64,000 bases of DNA from Acinetobacter sp. GSS19 (lineage in GTDB: Bacteria; Pseudomonadota; Gammaproteobacteria; Pseudomonadales; Moraxellaceae), in contig NZ_CP117520.1 of assembly GCF_028621895.1 (NCBI RefSeq), forward strand, positions 682,001 through 746,000. The letters are read 5' to 3'. Of the stretch, positions 21,851 to 30,777 are shown one piece after another; the stretch's first letter is position 1, and each line of letters starts with the position of its first letter. The notes under the pieces were generated by a model that saw only the letters and a program-made list of their open reading frames with translations, did no database searches and was not told where the DNA came from. The translations under genes were made by a program, and so were the position numbers.

Positions 21851-23017
21851 ATGAATCTGCACGAATATCAGGCCAAAGCCCTGCTTAAAAAATATGGAAT
21901 GCCAGTGCAACAAGGCATTATCGCCAATACGCCGAAAGAAGCTGTCCATGCTTATGAACAATTGGGACATAAATTTGCAGTAGTGAAAGCTCAGGTCCAT
22001 GCGGGTGGACGTGGTAAGGCAGGTGGAGTAAAAGTTGTAAGTTCCAAAGACGAAGTCTTTGATGTGGCAAAATCATTAATCGGTAACCGCTTGGTGACTT
22101 ATCAAACCGATGCTCATGGCCAGCCTGTTAATAGCATCTTGATTTGTGAAGATGTCTATCCTGTGGAGCGCGAACTTTATCTTGGTGCAGTGGTAGACCG
22201 TTCTACACGTCGTATTACGTTTATGGTTTCTACGGAAGGTGGCGTAGAGATCGAAAAAGTCGCCGAAGAGACGCCAGAAAAAATTTTAAAGGTGAGCATC
22301 GATCCTTTAGTGGGCTTGTTGCCGTTTCAGGCGCGGGATTTAGCCTTTTCCTTAGGTTTAAAAGATAAGCAAGTGAATCAGTTTGTTAAAGTCATGACCA
22401 GTGCTTATCAAGCCTTTGTTGAGAATGATTTTGCACTGTTCGAAATTAATCCACTCTCGATCCGGGAAAATGGTGACATCTTATGTGTGGACGCCAAAAT
22501 CGGGATTGACTCTAATGCCTTGTATCGTTTGCCAGAAATTGTTGAGTTGCGTGATAAGTCACAAGAAAATGATCGAGAACTTAAAGCATCAGAGTTTGAT
22601 CTGAACTATGTTGCACTCGAAGGTAATATTGGTTGTATGGTTAATGGTGCAGGTTTGGCGATGGCGACCATGGACATTATCAAGCTTTATGGTGGACAAC
22701 CTGCAAACTTTTTGGATGTGGGTGGGGGAGCGACGAAACAACGTGTGATTGAGGCATTTAAGATCATTTTATCGGACCACTCAGTACAAGCGGTGCTGAT
22801 CAATATTTTTGGTGGTATTGTCCGTTGTGACATGATTGCTGAGGCTATTATTGCTGCCGTACAGGAAGTGAATGTGACCATCCCTGTGGTGGTACGTTTG
22901 GAAGGGAATAATGCTGAATTAGGTGCTAAATTGTTGGATGAATCTGGATTGACGCTCATCTCTGCACAAGGCTTAGCAGATGCAGCAGAAAAAGTTGTAG
23001 CAGCAGTGAAGGCATAA
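21851..23017 (+). CDS. sucC: Succinate-CoA ligase (ADP-forming) beta subunit
   Basis: 388 residues beginning [19 protein letters not shown], an ATP-grasp subunit. [19 protein letters not shown] binds nucleotide, and [16 protein letters not shown] lies at the interface with SucD. It catalyses substrate-level phosphorylation coupled to succinyl-CoA cleavage. sucD follows after 11 bp with AAGGAGATC as SD. Confidence 0.97.
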   Translation: MNLHEYQAKALLKKYGMPVQQGIIANTPKEAVHAYEQLGHKFAVVKAQVHAGGRGKAGGVKVVSSKDEVFDVAKSLIGNRLVTYQTDAHGQPVNSILICEDVYPVERELYLGAVVDRSTRRITFMVSTEGGVEIEKVAEETPEKILKVSIDPLVGLLPFQARDLAFSLGLKDKQVNQFVKVMTSAYQAFVENDFALFEINPLSIRENGDILCVDAKIGIDSNALYRLPEIVELRDKSQENDRELKASEFDLNYVALEGNIGCMVNGAGLAMATMDIIKLYGGQPANFLDVGGGATKQRVIEAFKIILSDHSVQAVLINIFGGIVRCDMIAEAIIAAVQEVNVTIPVVVRLEGNNAELGAKLLDESGLTLISAQGLADAAEKVVAAVKA

Positions 23018-23028
23018 GGAGATCAATC

Positions 23029-23919
23029 ATGAGCGTACTCATTAATAAAGACACGAAGGTTCTGGTTCAAGGCTTCACTGGAAAAAATGGGACTTTCCAT
23101 TCCGAACAGGCTATCGCTTATGGTACCAAAGTGGTCGGCGGGGTCACTCCGGGTAAAGGTGATCACTTACATTTAGGATTACCCGTATTTAACTCGATGA
23201 AAGAAGCTGTTCGAGAAACTGCTGCAGATGCTTCAGTGATTTATGTTCCTGCCCCTTTTGTGCTGGATTCCATCGTTGAAGCAGTTGATGCAGGTATTGG
23301 CCTGATCGTGGTGATTACTGAGGGTGTACCGACCCTGGATATGTTGAAGGCCAAGCGTTATCTGGAAACCAATGGCAATGGCACACGTTTAGTTGGACCA
23401 AACTGTCCAGGCGTGATTACACCGGGCGAATGTAAAATTGGCATTATGCCAGGGCATATTCATCAGCCGGGTCGAGTTGGAATCATATCCCGTTCGGGTA
23501 CTCTAACCTATGAAGCTGTCTCACAAACGACCAAATTGGGTTTAGGGCAATCGACTTGTATTGGTATTGGGGGAGATCCTATTCCGGGAATGAACCAGAT
23601 TGATGCGCTAAAACTATTCCAAAATGATCCAGACACTGATGCCATCATCATGATCGGTGAGATTGGTGGAACTGCGGAAGAAGAAGCTGCAGAGTTTATC
23701 CAATCAGAAGTGACCAAGCCGGTCGTTGGGTATATTGCGGGAGTAACAGCACCTAAAGGCAAGCGCATGGGGCATGCGGGTGCAATAATTTCTGGGGGAA
23801 AAGGCACGGCAGAAGAAAAATTTGCCGCTTTTGAGAGAGCAGGAATTGCTTATACTCGTAGTCCAGCTGAAATTGGATCGGCCATGTTACAAGTGATGAA
23901 GCAAAAAGGTCTGGTTTAA
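23029..23919 (+). CDS. sucD: Succinate-CoA ligase alpha subunit
   Basis: 296 residues. The N-terminal Rossmann CoA-binding domain has [20 protein letters not shown]; the phosphohistidine is H249 in [18 protein letters not shown]. It forms the SucCD enzyme with the gene upstream. Normal family length. Confidence 0.97.
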   Translation: MSVLINKDTKVLVQGFTGKNGTFHSEQAIAYGTKVVGGVTPGKGDHLHLGLPVFNSMKEAVRETAADASVIYVPAPFVLDSIVEAVDAGIGLIVVITEGVPTLDMLKAKRYLETNGNGTRLVGPNCPGVITPGECKIGIMPGHIHQPGRVGIISRSGTLTYEAVSQTTKLGLGQSTCIGIGGDPIPGMNQIDALKLFQNDPDTDAIIMIGEIGGTAEEEAAEFIQSEVTKPVVGYIAGVTAPKGKRMGHAGAIISGGKGTAEEKFAAFERAGIAYTRSPAEIGSAMLQVMKQKGLV

Positions 23920-23933
23920 AGTAGTTGCTTTAT

Positions 23934-23958
23934 AAAGCTCCCTCGGGAGCTTTTATAT
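23934..23958 (+). terminator. Terminator after sucD
   Basis: Stem AAAGCTCC / GGAGCTTT with a short CTCG-type loop, then TTATATTT. Confidence 0.75.
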
Positions 23959-24340
23959 TTCCTGATAACTTGTAATAAACGCGCTTTACAGAAACATAAA
24001 TTTTAGATAAAAAAATACGCAATGATTGGGGTGATCATTGCGTAGAACAACGAATCTGCTTTCACAGATCGGTTAAGGAGAAATGTCATTCGCTCAGAAG
24101 AGTTCCTGAACATGTAATTATCATAAGCTGAGTTGAGACCTCGTTCATGATGCTTCAGGTAAGTAAGTGTTAATTCGTGTTAAATGCTGCTTAGTATTGT
24201 AATTTTCTCGGATTTTTTAGTTTTAGTGATCCGTTTCGTTCACTCAAGCTTGTATCTGTTGTGCTTTGAAGAGATAAGCAAAGCTTTCTCTGTAAGGCTG
24301 TGTCACAATAGAGTGAGTTAAAATTTGCTGTGGAAACATT
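23959..24340. other. Intergenic region with a minus-strand terminator-like hairpin
   Basis: 382 bp without an ORF. At 24008-24043 the arms ACGCAATGAT / ATCATTGCGT (10 bp, 7-nt loop) are followed by TATTTTTTATCT when read on the minus strand, so the element looks like a minus-strand terminator although no minus-strand gene lies upstream of it. This could be the end of a small RNA from 24044-24340. Confidence 0.4.
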
Positions 24341-24826
24341 ATGTCATCGCTATCAGTGCAAGAGCATCTTCACCAACTTAAGCAGGTAGATTTAACTGCA
24401 GAGCCCAATAAGCTGATTCGCGAAGGAGGTAAGCAGGGGCGTCAAGAGGCACACAAAAATGCTTTGGTGGCGCTGCATCAGGCATTTGAGCAGAATTTTG
24501 TTGAAGCTGTGTGTTTAGCTTTGGGCTTAAATGAGGCACAGGCTAAAAAGATCCGTTATAAAAAAGACCGGGTCCGGATTTTAAAAGCTAAAGGAATTGA
24601 CTATCTTGCAGTAGATGGGGCTGAAACGGCACAAGTCTTGTCGCAGATTGCTCAAGCGATTAGTCGCGAAGATGCAATCGTAACGCATGATTTGCATGAT
24701 ATTTTCCCTTTCTGGAAAGAAGGCTGGCCGATGGTTCAGTTTGACAATGCTTATAAAATTCTGGCGGAAGATATCACTATTCATTATCAGATGATGTTAG
24801 ATAGACTGCTGGATGAAACTGCATAA
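24341..24826 (+). CDS. Conserved-looking hypothetical protein
   Basis: 161 residues, soluble, no signal peptide or membrane segment. The N-terminal half is helical and basic (GGKQGRQEAHKNALVALHQ, KKIRYKKDRVRILKAKG); the C-terminal half is acidic/aromatic (HDLHDIFPFWKEGWPMVQFDN). I do not recognise a domain. It has its own upstream gap and a downstream terminator, so it is probably monocistronic. Codon use matches the neighbours, and it looks like a real protein, but no function can be given. Confidence 0.72.
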   Translation: MSSLSVQEHLHQLKQVDLTAEPNKLIREGGKQGRQEAHKNALVALHQAFEQNFVEAVCLALGLNEAQAKKIRYKKDRVRILKAKGIDYLAVDGAETAQVLSQIAQAISREDAIVTHDLHDIFPFWKEGWPMVQFDNAYKILAEDITIHYQMMLDRLLDETA

Positions 24827-24850
24827 AAGAGCCTTCGGGCTCTTTTTTTA
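24826..24850. terminator. Terminator after the hypothetical gene
   Basis: Stem AAAGAGCC / GGCTCTTT with a stable TTCG tetraloop and a T-run. Confidence 0.86.
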
Positions 24851-24914
24851 TTGAGTAGCATTGCCAGAATTTTACTTTAGATCATCTCTAGCGATTATCT
24901 TTTGGATGAATAGA

Positions 24915-26249
24915 TCATTGGGTATTGGCTGAATCAGTCTCTATTAGGCGTTGATTTTCATCAAATAGACGAGTGACAAGGAGTTGGTCAATTTTGAAAT
25001 GATCGACATCGACTACTTCAAATTTATAGTTGCTATACACGACCGTATCTGCCGGACGGGGAATTTTACGCAGCTGATACATCATAAAACCGGCCAGGGT
25101 CTCATAGTTTTCATCATCTGGCATTTCATCAATTTCGAGGGCATGTTTGAGGTCTTCAATTGGTGTACTGCCATCAATCAGCCAAGAATTGCTATCTCGT
25201 TTAATGATCTGCTGTTCTTCTTCAATCTGAACGACCCAATCGCCCATCACAGTAATCATGATATCGGATAAGGTAATGACACCGACGACGAGGGCATATT
25301 CGTTAATCACCACCGCGAATTTTTCCTTGGTAGAGCGAAAACGGTCCAGTAATTCGGACAACGTTAAGGTGTCAGGAATAGTCAGTACAGTACGAATGGT
25401 ACTTTCATTTAATTGTAGCAGGGACTGATTGTTTAAAATTCTCACCAAAATATCTTTGGCATCGACATAGCCAATCACCTGATCAATGGTTTCGTTACAT
25501 ACCACAAATTTGGAATAGGGATATTCAGCCAATTTTTGTCGAATACTGGCCTCTGACTCTTTTAATGTAAAGAATACAACATTTTCACGTGTGGTCATGC
25601 TTGAAGGAACTGTACGTTCTTCTAGTTCAAAAACGTTTTCGATAAAGTGATGTTCTTGTTTCTGTAACACACCAGCCTGTGCACCAGCATCCATGACTGC
25701 CGAGATATCATCGAAAGTAATATTGTCTTCGCGAGTAGTATTGACCTTAAACAAACGGAAAAGGATGTTGGCTATCGCATTGATAAACCAAGCCAGTGGT
25801 TTACAAACTTTGATAAACACCTGGATGGGGTTAATCACGCTCACGGCAATTCGTTCGGGGGCAATCATGGCCAAGCGTTTCGGCATCAAGTCGGCGAACA
25901 AAATAAACAATGAGGTGACAAAGGTGAAAGATAAGCTGAAGCCAATGGTTTCAGCCCATGGACCTTGATAAAAACCTTGGACGATACTGACAAAATAGGG
26001 GCGGAAAGCTGCTTCACCTAAAATACCACCGAGAATTGCAATTGCATTCAGGCCAATTTGAGAGGCAGCAAAAAAATCGGCAGAATTTTCCTGAAGGTCC
26101 AAGACTTTCTGTGCACGTTCTTCACCCGATTCAGCGAGGATTTTAAGTTTTACTTTGCGTGCGCCTGCTAAGGCAATTTCAGTGAGAGAAAGAAAGCCTG
26201 CCCCAATAATGAGTAAGACGATAATAAGAAAATTTTGAAAGAGACTCAC
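24915..26249 (-). CDS. CNNM/CorC (HlyC)-family membrane protein with CBS domains
   Basis: 444 residues. Order: DUF21/CNNM membrane domain with about four hydrophobic segments (2-25, about 60-80, 100-125, 135-160; motif LSLTEIALAGARKVKL), a CBS pair (about 205-330; TTRENVVFFTLKESEASIRQ and DRFRSTKEKFAVVINEYALV), and a C-terminal CorC_HlyC domain (about 350-430). Family members are linked to Mg2+/Co2+ handling; older annotations call them hemolysins, which is not supported here. A LysR gene lies upstream on the same strand with a 119-bp gap. Confidence 0.88.
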   Translation of the reverse strand: MSLFQNFLIIVLLIIGAGFLSLTEIALAGARKVKLKILAESGEERAQKVLDLQENSADFFAASQIGLNAIAILGGILGEAAFRPYFVSIVQGFYQGPWAETIGFSLSFTFVTSLFILFADLMPKRLAMIAPERIAVSVINPIQVFIKVCKPLAWFINAIANILFRLFKVNTTREDNITFDDISAVMDAGAQAGVLQKQEHHFIENVFELEERTVPSSMTTRENVVFFTLKESEASIRQKLAEYPYSKFVVCNETIDQVIGYVDAKDILVRILNNQSLLQLNESTIRTVLTIPDTLTLSELLDRFRSTKEKFAVVINEYALVVGVITLSDIMITVMGDWVVQIEEEQQIIKRDSNSWLIDGSTPIEDLKHALEIDEMPDDENYETLAGFMMYQLRKIPRPADTVVYSNYKFEVVDVDHFKIDQLLVTRLFDENQRLIETDSANTQ

Positions 26250-26368
26250 AATTCACCTGTGGTTCGTCATTATTTTGGAATCATTTTTTAGATAAAGGCT
26301 TAGGAAACAGATCATTTCCTAAGCTTAGTATAAGCATGAAGTGAGATTATTTTAACAGGTGGTGTGCC

Positions 26369-27358
26369 TTAGTACTGTGAAAATTGTGAATTGTTCAGTA
26401 GGAATTCACGATTTTCTTCCTCGATCATCTGCCGAGCGACATATAAAATGAGCTGACGTAACCAGCGATGCGCAGGATGATGATGCAGCAGCGGACACCA
26501 AGCCATTTTTAATTCAAACTCAGGAATATAAAACGGAGGATCCTTAATCATCAAATTCTGGTTCTTGGCTTGTAAGCGGGCAATTCGTGTGGGTAGGGTC
26601 GCTATCAGATCAACATTTGAGGCCAATAAGCCTGGCATTTGATAATGACGGGTAAAAACGGAAATTTTACGCTTCTGGCCAATCCGTTCGAGTGCCTGGT
26701 CAATCCAACCCAAACCGGCTTGTTTTTCAGGATTAACCCCAAAACCAACCCCCATCCCTGTTTTAGAGACCCAGATGTGTTGGGCATCTAGATAACTTTT
26801 CAAGTTGAGGTTATTCACTGCAGGGTGTTTGTTGTTGAGCAGGCAAGAAAAACTGTCGCGCCAAACCAAAACTTGGTGGAAGCTCTGTGGTATTTCGTTA
26901 AAACGGTTGATTGCTAAGTCCACTTTACCCTGTTCCATATCACGATAGGACACGTCACTTGGGGTTAAAAAGTCCAGCACAACATTTGGGGCTTCAGAAC
27001 GCAAAGCCTTAACTAGACGCGGAACTAAGGTTGCTTCTGCATAGTCCGAAGTCATGATACGGAACACGCGGTTGCTGGTATATGGTCTAAATTCTGTGCG
27101 TGGCTCCAGAATCATTGAGAGATCAGAAAGTGCATCGCGAATCCGTGGCTGTAGTTCCAAGGCACGTTCAGTTGGTGTCATGCCTTCGGATGAGCGGATC
27201 AATAACGGATCATTAAATAGATTACGCAAACGGCGTAAAATATTACTCATAGCCGGTTGTGTCACACCGAGTTGTTCTGCAGCACGAGTGACATTTTTTT
27301 CACGAAGAAGGACATCAAGATAAATTAATAGGTTGAGATCGACCCGCTCCAGATTCAT
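26369..27358 (-). CDS. LysR-family transcriptional regulator
   Basis: 329 residues. The N-terminal winged HTH (about 6-65; LNLLIYLDVLLREKNVTRAA, QPAMSNILRRLRNLFNDPLL) is followed by a LysR substrate-binding domain with a hydrophobic effector pocket. The HTH resembles the NodD/LeuO/PA0477-like subgroup (TPTERALELQPRIRDAL). It is divergent from aceA across 667 bp, and both starts are near copies of the same 13-bp motif (see the repeats), so control of aceA is plausible but unproven. Confidence 0.9.
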   Translation of the reverse strand: MNLERVDLNLLIYLDVLLREKNVTRAAEQLGVTQPAMSNILRRLRNLFNDPLLIRSSEGMTPTERALELQPRIRDALSDLSMILEPRTEFRPYTSNRVFRIMTSDYAEATLVPRLVKALRSEAPNVVLDFLTPSDVSYRDMEQGKVDLAINRFNEIPQSFHQVLVWRDSFSCLLNNKHPAVNNLNLKSYLDAQHIWVSKTGMGVGFGVNPEKQAGLGWIDQALERIGQKRKISVFTRHYQMPGLLASNVDLIATLPTRIARLQAKNQNLMIKDPPFYIPEFELKMAWCPLLHHHPAHRWLRQLILYVARQMIEEENREFLLNNSQFSQY

Positions 27359-27363
27359 AAAAA

Positions 27364-27376
27364 AAATACCGAGAAT
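27364..27376. repeat. Repeated motif AAATACCGAGAAT, copy near the LysR start
   Basis: An identical 13-mer occurs at 27871-27883, and a shorter match (AATACCGAG) occurs at 27964-27972. It sits directly before the LysR ATG. Confidence 0.5.
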
Positions 27377-28025
27377 AAAATCGTGAAATTATGTCGAATT
27401 ATGCCACAGTTCCACAAGCTTGTGTAAGAGCACCAAGAAAAAACCGTGCTTATTTCATTGAAAATACTACTTAGGGAAGTGGAGCGCAGGTAGAGAGGTG
27501 AGGCGTGAAACCCAACTTGTTTTTTATGATCTACAGCATGTTTATTCTAACGGAGATTGTGAACTAAAATTCAGTGAATGCATGATTATTGGCGAATATT
27601 TGTTCGTATGGATAAGGTAAGATATATAGTTTTTGATTATTAAATAGGCGTTTGAAAAGACTTTAGAGGCTGTGAAAAGACCTTAATTTTCCCTGTTCAA
27701 CGTTAGAAAAAAGGTTTTTTCTAGCAGACAAGACTTAAGTCTAATGAGGAAAAAACAGCAAAATGTTGAAATTGTAAACAAAGATTTATTTAACTATATT
27801 TAATAAAAACAAATACTTGTTTAATTTTATTTGAATTATTATAAGACTTTGATCTACATATTTTTTCAAGAAATACCGAGAATCATCGGAGAATATTGGA
27901 TAAAAAAAAATAACCCATCTAAGCTGTGATTATCGTAACGAAGCGCTCTAAATCTGAACAAATAATACCGAGCACGATTTAGTCCTTCGCTTGATCAAAA
28001 TCCTAATTCTATACAGGAAAATATC
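27377..28025. other. Divergent control region between the LysR gene and aceA
   Basis: AT-rich and non-coding. It contains AAATACCGAGAAT at 27871-27883 and AATACCGAG at 27964-27972, 50-150 bp before aceA, and an SD ACAGGAAAA before the aceA ATG. No ORF is supported. Confidence 0.55.
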
Positions 28026-29630
28026 ATGACTACATACCAAACAGCGATTGATGCAATCCGCGAATTAAAAGCAAAATTCGGCAACACTTGGGCAGACATC
28101 AGTCCTGAAGATGCTGCACGTATGCAAATGCAAAACCGTTTCAAAACTGGTTTAGACATTGCTAAATATACAGCTGCGATTATGCGTCGTGATATGGCTG
28201 AATATGATGCTGATTCTAGCAAATATACTCAATCATTGGGTTGCTGGCACGGTTTCATCGCGCAACAAAAAATGATCGCGAACAAAAAATACTTCGGTAC
28301 GACTAGCAAGCGTTATATCTACCTTTCTGGTTGGATGGTTGCTGCTCTTCGTTCAGAATTCGGTCCTCTTCCTGACCAATCTATGCACGAAAAAACTTCT
28401 GTTCCTGCATTGATCGAAGAAATCTACACCTTCTTACGTCAAGCTGACGCGAAAGAATTAAACGACTTGTTCCGTGCATTGAAAAAAGCACAAGAAGCTG
28501 GCGACACTGCTAAAGCAGCTGAAATTACTTCACAAATCGACAACTTCCAAACTCACGTTGTGCCAATCATTGCGGACATCGATGCTGGTTTTGGTAACGA
28601 AGAAGCGACTTACTTGCTTGCGAAGAAAATGATCGAAGCGGGTGCTTGTGCACTACAAATCGAAAACCAAGTATCTGACGCGAAACAATGTGGTCACCAA
28701 GCGGGTAAAGTAACTGTTCCACACGAAGACTTCATCGCTAAAATCCATGCATTACGCTACGCGTTCTTAGAAATGGGTCTTGAAGACGGTATCATCGTTG
28801 CACGTACTGACTCTGAAGGCGCTGACTTGACTCAAAAAATCCCAGTGGTTAAAGAGCCAGGCGACATCGCTTCTCAATACATCAGCTACTTAGACACTCA
28901 AGAAATTGATATCTCTGAAGCAACTGAAGACGAAATCTTAATTAAACGTGATGGTAAGTTACACCGTCCTAAGCGTTTAGCGTCTGGCTTGTATCAGTTC
29001 CGTGAAGGCACTCAAATCGACCGCGTTGTACTTGACTGTATCACTAGCTTACAAAACGGTGCTGACCTGCTTTGGATCGAAACTGCAACTCCAAACGTTG
29101 AAGAAATCGCTCACATGGTGAACCGTGTACGTGAAGTTGTTCCAAATGCGAAACTTGTTTATAACAACTCTCCATCGTTCAACTGGACTTTAAACTTCCG
29201 TCAACAAGCGTATGACCGTTGGGTTGCTGAAGGTAAAGACGTATCTGCATACGACCGTGCTAAATTGATGAGCGCTGAGTACGACAACACTGAATTGGCT
29301 GCTGATGCTGATGCGAAAATCCGTACCTTCCAAGCAGATGCTTCTCGTGAAGCAGGTGTGTTCCATCACTTGATCACACTTCCGACTTACCACACTGCTG
29401 CTCTTTCTACACATGAGCTTGCACAAGGTTACTTCGGTTCTGAAGGTATGTTGGCTTATGTTGCTGGCGTACAACGTAAAGAAATCCGTGGCGGTATCGC
29501 TTGTGTGAAACACCAAGCAATGGCGGGTTCTGACATCGGTGACGACCACAAAGAAATCTTCGCTGGTGACAACGCGCTTAAAGCGGGTGACGATGCGAAA
29601 AATACAATGAACCAGTTCGCTGCTCACTAA
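28026..29630 (+). CDS. aceA: Isocitrate lyase
   Basis: 534 residues, the long form found in Pseudomonas and Acinetobacter. It cleaves isocitrate to glyoxylate and succinate in the glyoxylate shunt, needed for growth on acetate and fatty acids. The catalytic loop is KQCGH (K220-H224, nucleophile C222) and the Mg/substrate site is IADIDAGFGNEEATYLLAKK. Codon use is strongly biased, as for a highly expressed gene. Malate synthase is not in the window. It is transcribed alone and ends at a strong terminator. Confidence 0.96.
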   Translation: MTTYQTAIDAIRELKAKFGNTWADISPEDAARMQMQNRFKTGLDIAKYTAAIMRRDMAEYDADSSKYTQSLGCWHGFIAQQKMIANKKYFGTTSKRYIYLSGWMVAALRSEFGPLPDQSMHEKTSVPALIEEIYTFLRQADAKELNDLFRALKKAQEAGDTAKAAEITSQIDNFQTHVVPIIADIDAGFGNEEATYLLAKKMIEAGACALQIENQVSDAKQCGHQAGKVTVPHEDFIAKIHALRYAFLEMGLEDGIIVARTDSEGADLTQKIPVVKEPGDIASQYISYLDTQEIDISEATEDEILIKRDGKLHRPKRLASGLYQFREGTQIDRVVLDCITSLQNGADLLWIETATPNVEEIAHMVNRVREVVPNAKLVYNNSPSFNWTLNFRQQAYDRWVAEGKDVSAYDRAKLMSAEYDNTELAADADAKIRTFQADASREAGVFHHLITLPTYHTAALSTHELAQGYFGSEGMLAYVAGVQRKEIRGGIACVKHQAMAGSDIGDDHKEIFAGDNALKAGDDAKNTMNQFAAH

Positions 29631-29645
29631 GCATTGAATTGAATC

Positions 29646-29676
29646 AAAAAACCCACTCAATTGAGTGGGTTTTTTA
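29646..29676. terminator. Terminator after aceA
   Basis: Near-perfect palindrome AAAACCCACTCAA / TTGAGTGGGTTTT with A and T runs on either side; usable in both directions. Confidence 0.86.
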
Positions 29677-29722
29677 TGCTTTAAGATCAATCATATTTGG
29701 TTAAAAAAAAGAATAAAAGACC

Positions 29723-30058
29723 TTATTCAATTTCCAGCTTTGGATGAATCCCACCCAGTGCTTCACAAGCGGAAGTGTAGAGCTGGAATTGTTGCTGCAC
29801 TACGTCACGTAAGGGTACATCGAAGAGTTCATCGCCTGCTTTATAGCTTTCAATATAAGTTTCGACTTTTTCACGACTGGCAGCCAATGACTGCTGGTAA
29901 AAACTATTGAGTGGACTGTGTTGCATTTGCAAAGTTTCGATATTGTGGCATTGAAATTGTTGCAGCAATTTTTCTGCTTGTTGAATTTCGCTAGAACCAC
30001 CAAGTGCACAAGCACTGAGTAAGAGGCTAAGGCTTAAGCCAGAAATCATTTTTGTCAT
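29723..30058 (-). CDS. Small putative lipoprotein
   Basis: 111 residues from the ATG at 30058; an upstream in-frame ATG at 30088 adds ten residues that spoil the signal peptide. MTKMISGLSLSLLLSACALGG is a short signal peptide with lipobox LSAC. The mature part is helical and contains two more Cys (FQCHN, TSACEALGG) that could form a disulfide. No SD is visible at either start. No known domain is recognised. It is convergent with aceA. Confidence 0.68.
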   Translation of the reverse strand: MTKMISGLSLSLLLSACALGGSSEIQQAEKLLQQFQCHNIETLQMQHSPLNSFYQQSLAASREKVETYIESYKAGDELFDVPLRDVVQQQFQLYTSACEALGGIHPKLEIE

Positions 30059-30225
30059 ATTATTTGTTGGGAGGAGTGGATAAATCATGGTATTGAGTTG
30101 ATGCAGTTTTATCAGTTTAGTCTTTGGCTAAAGCCATGCCATTTTATGCATTTATAGTTTAGCCTAAATGAATGGTATAAATTTTTAATTTGATATAAAT
30201 CACATAAAATTAATTAAAAGTTGAT

Positions 30226-30777
30226 TTATATCACATTCTTTTGGTACAGACCCGCACGTACGCTGCCTGCTTTACTACTTTTGATCTGCTGCCAAGAATT
30301 AGGTAAAACGATTTGATCTAACTCACGATCAGCTTCCACATAAATCAGCCCATTTGGGGCAATAAGAGGATCTGTTAATCTCGCTAATTCTTGCCATAGA
30401 TCTAAGCTATAAGGTGGATCAAGAAAGACCAGATCAAAAGATCCAGTTAATTCCTTCAATGCCTGCTGTGCTGTAGCCGTTTTGAGTTGGCAGTTTTCTG
30501 CCTGTAACAGTTGAATATTGGCTTTCAAGATCTTGGCTTGTGCAGGGTGTGGTTCAATCATCAGTACAGATGCGGCACCTCGAGACAGTGCCTCAAAACT
30601 TAAAGCTCCTGAACCCGCACAGAGATCAAGGACACGAGCATTTTGGATATCCCACATCAGCCAGTTAAATAAAGTTTCCCGTACACGGTCAGGCGTTGGG
30701 CGTAAACCTTCAATGCTGGCGAATGGTAACTGGCGGCGTTTCCATGTCCCACCGATAATACGAAGCTGATTTTTCAT
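30226..30777 (-). CDS. rsmD: 16S rRNA (guanine966-N2)-methyltransferase RsmD
   Basis: 183 residues. An SAM-dependent methyltransferase with VLDLCAGSGALSFEALSRGA (motif I) and the catalytic tetrapeptide DPPY in VFLDPPYSLDLW. The N-terminal RIIGGTWKRRQLPF and RPTPDRVRETLFNWL are RsmD-specific. Its ATG directly abuts the mrdA stop, so it is translated from the mrdA transcript. Confidence 0.94.
   Translation of the reverse strand: MKNQLRIIGGTWKRRQLPFASIEGLRPTPDRVRETLFNWLMWDIQNARVLDLCAGSGALSFEALSRGAASVLMIEPHPAQAKILKANIQLLQAENCQLKTATAQQALKELTGSFDLVFLDPPYSLDLWQELARLTDPLIAPNGLIYVEADRELDQIVLPNSWQQIKSSKAGSVRAGLYQKNVI

Noticed and set aside
24915..26249. Hemolysin
   Set aside because: HlyC-like in older annotation only; DUF21, CBS and CorC_HlyC domains indicate a CNNM/CorC membrane protein, not a toxin.
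29190..29690. 166-codon minus-strand frame inside aceA
   Set aside because: Shadow of a highly expressed, codon-biased gene; no RBS.
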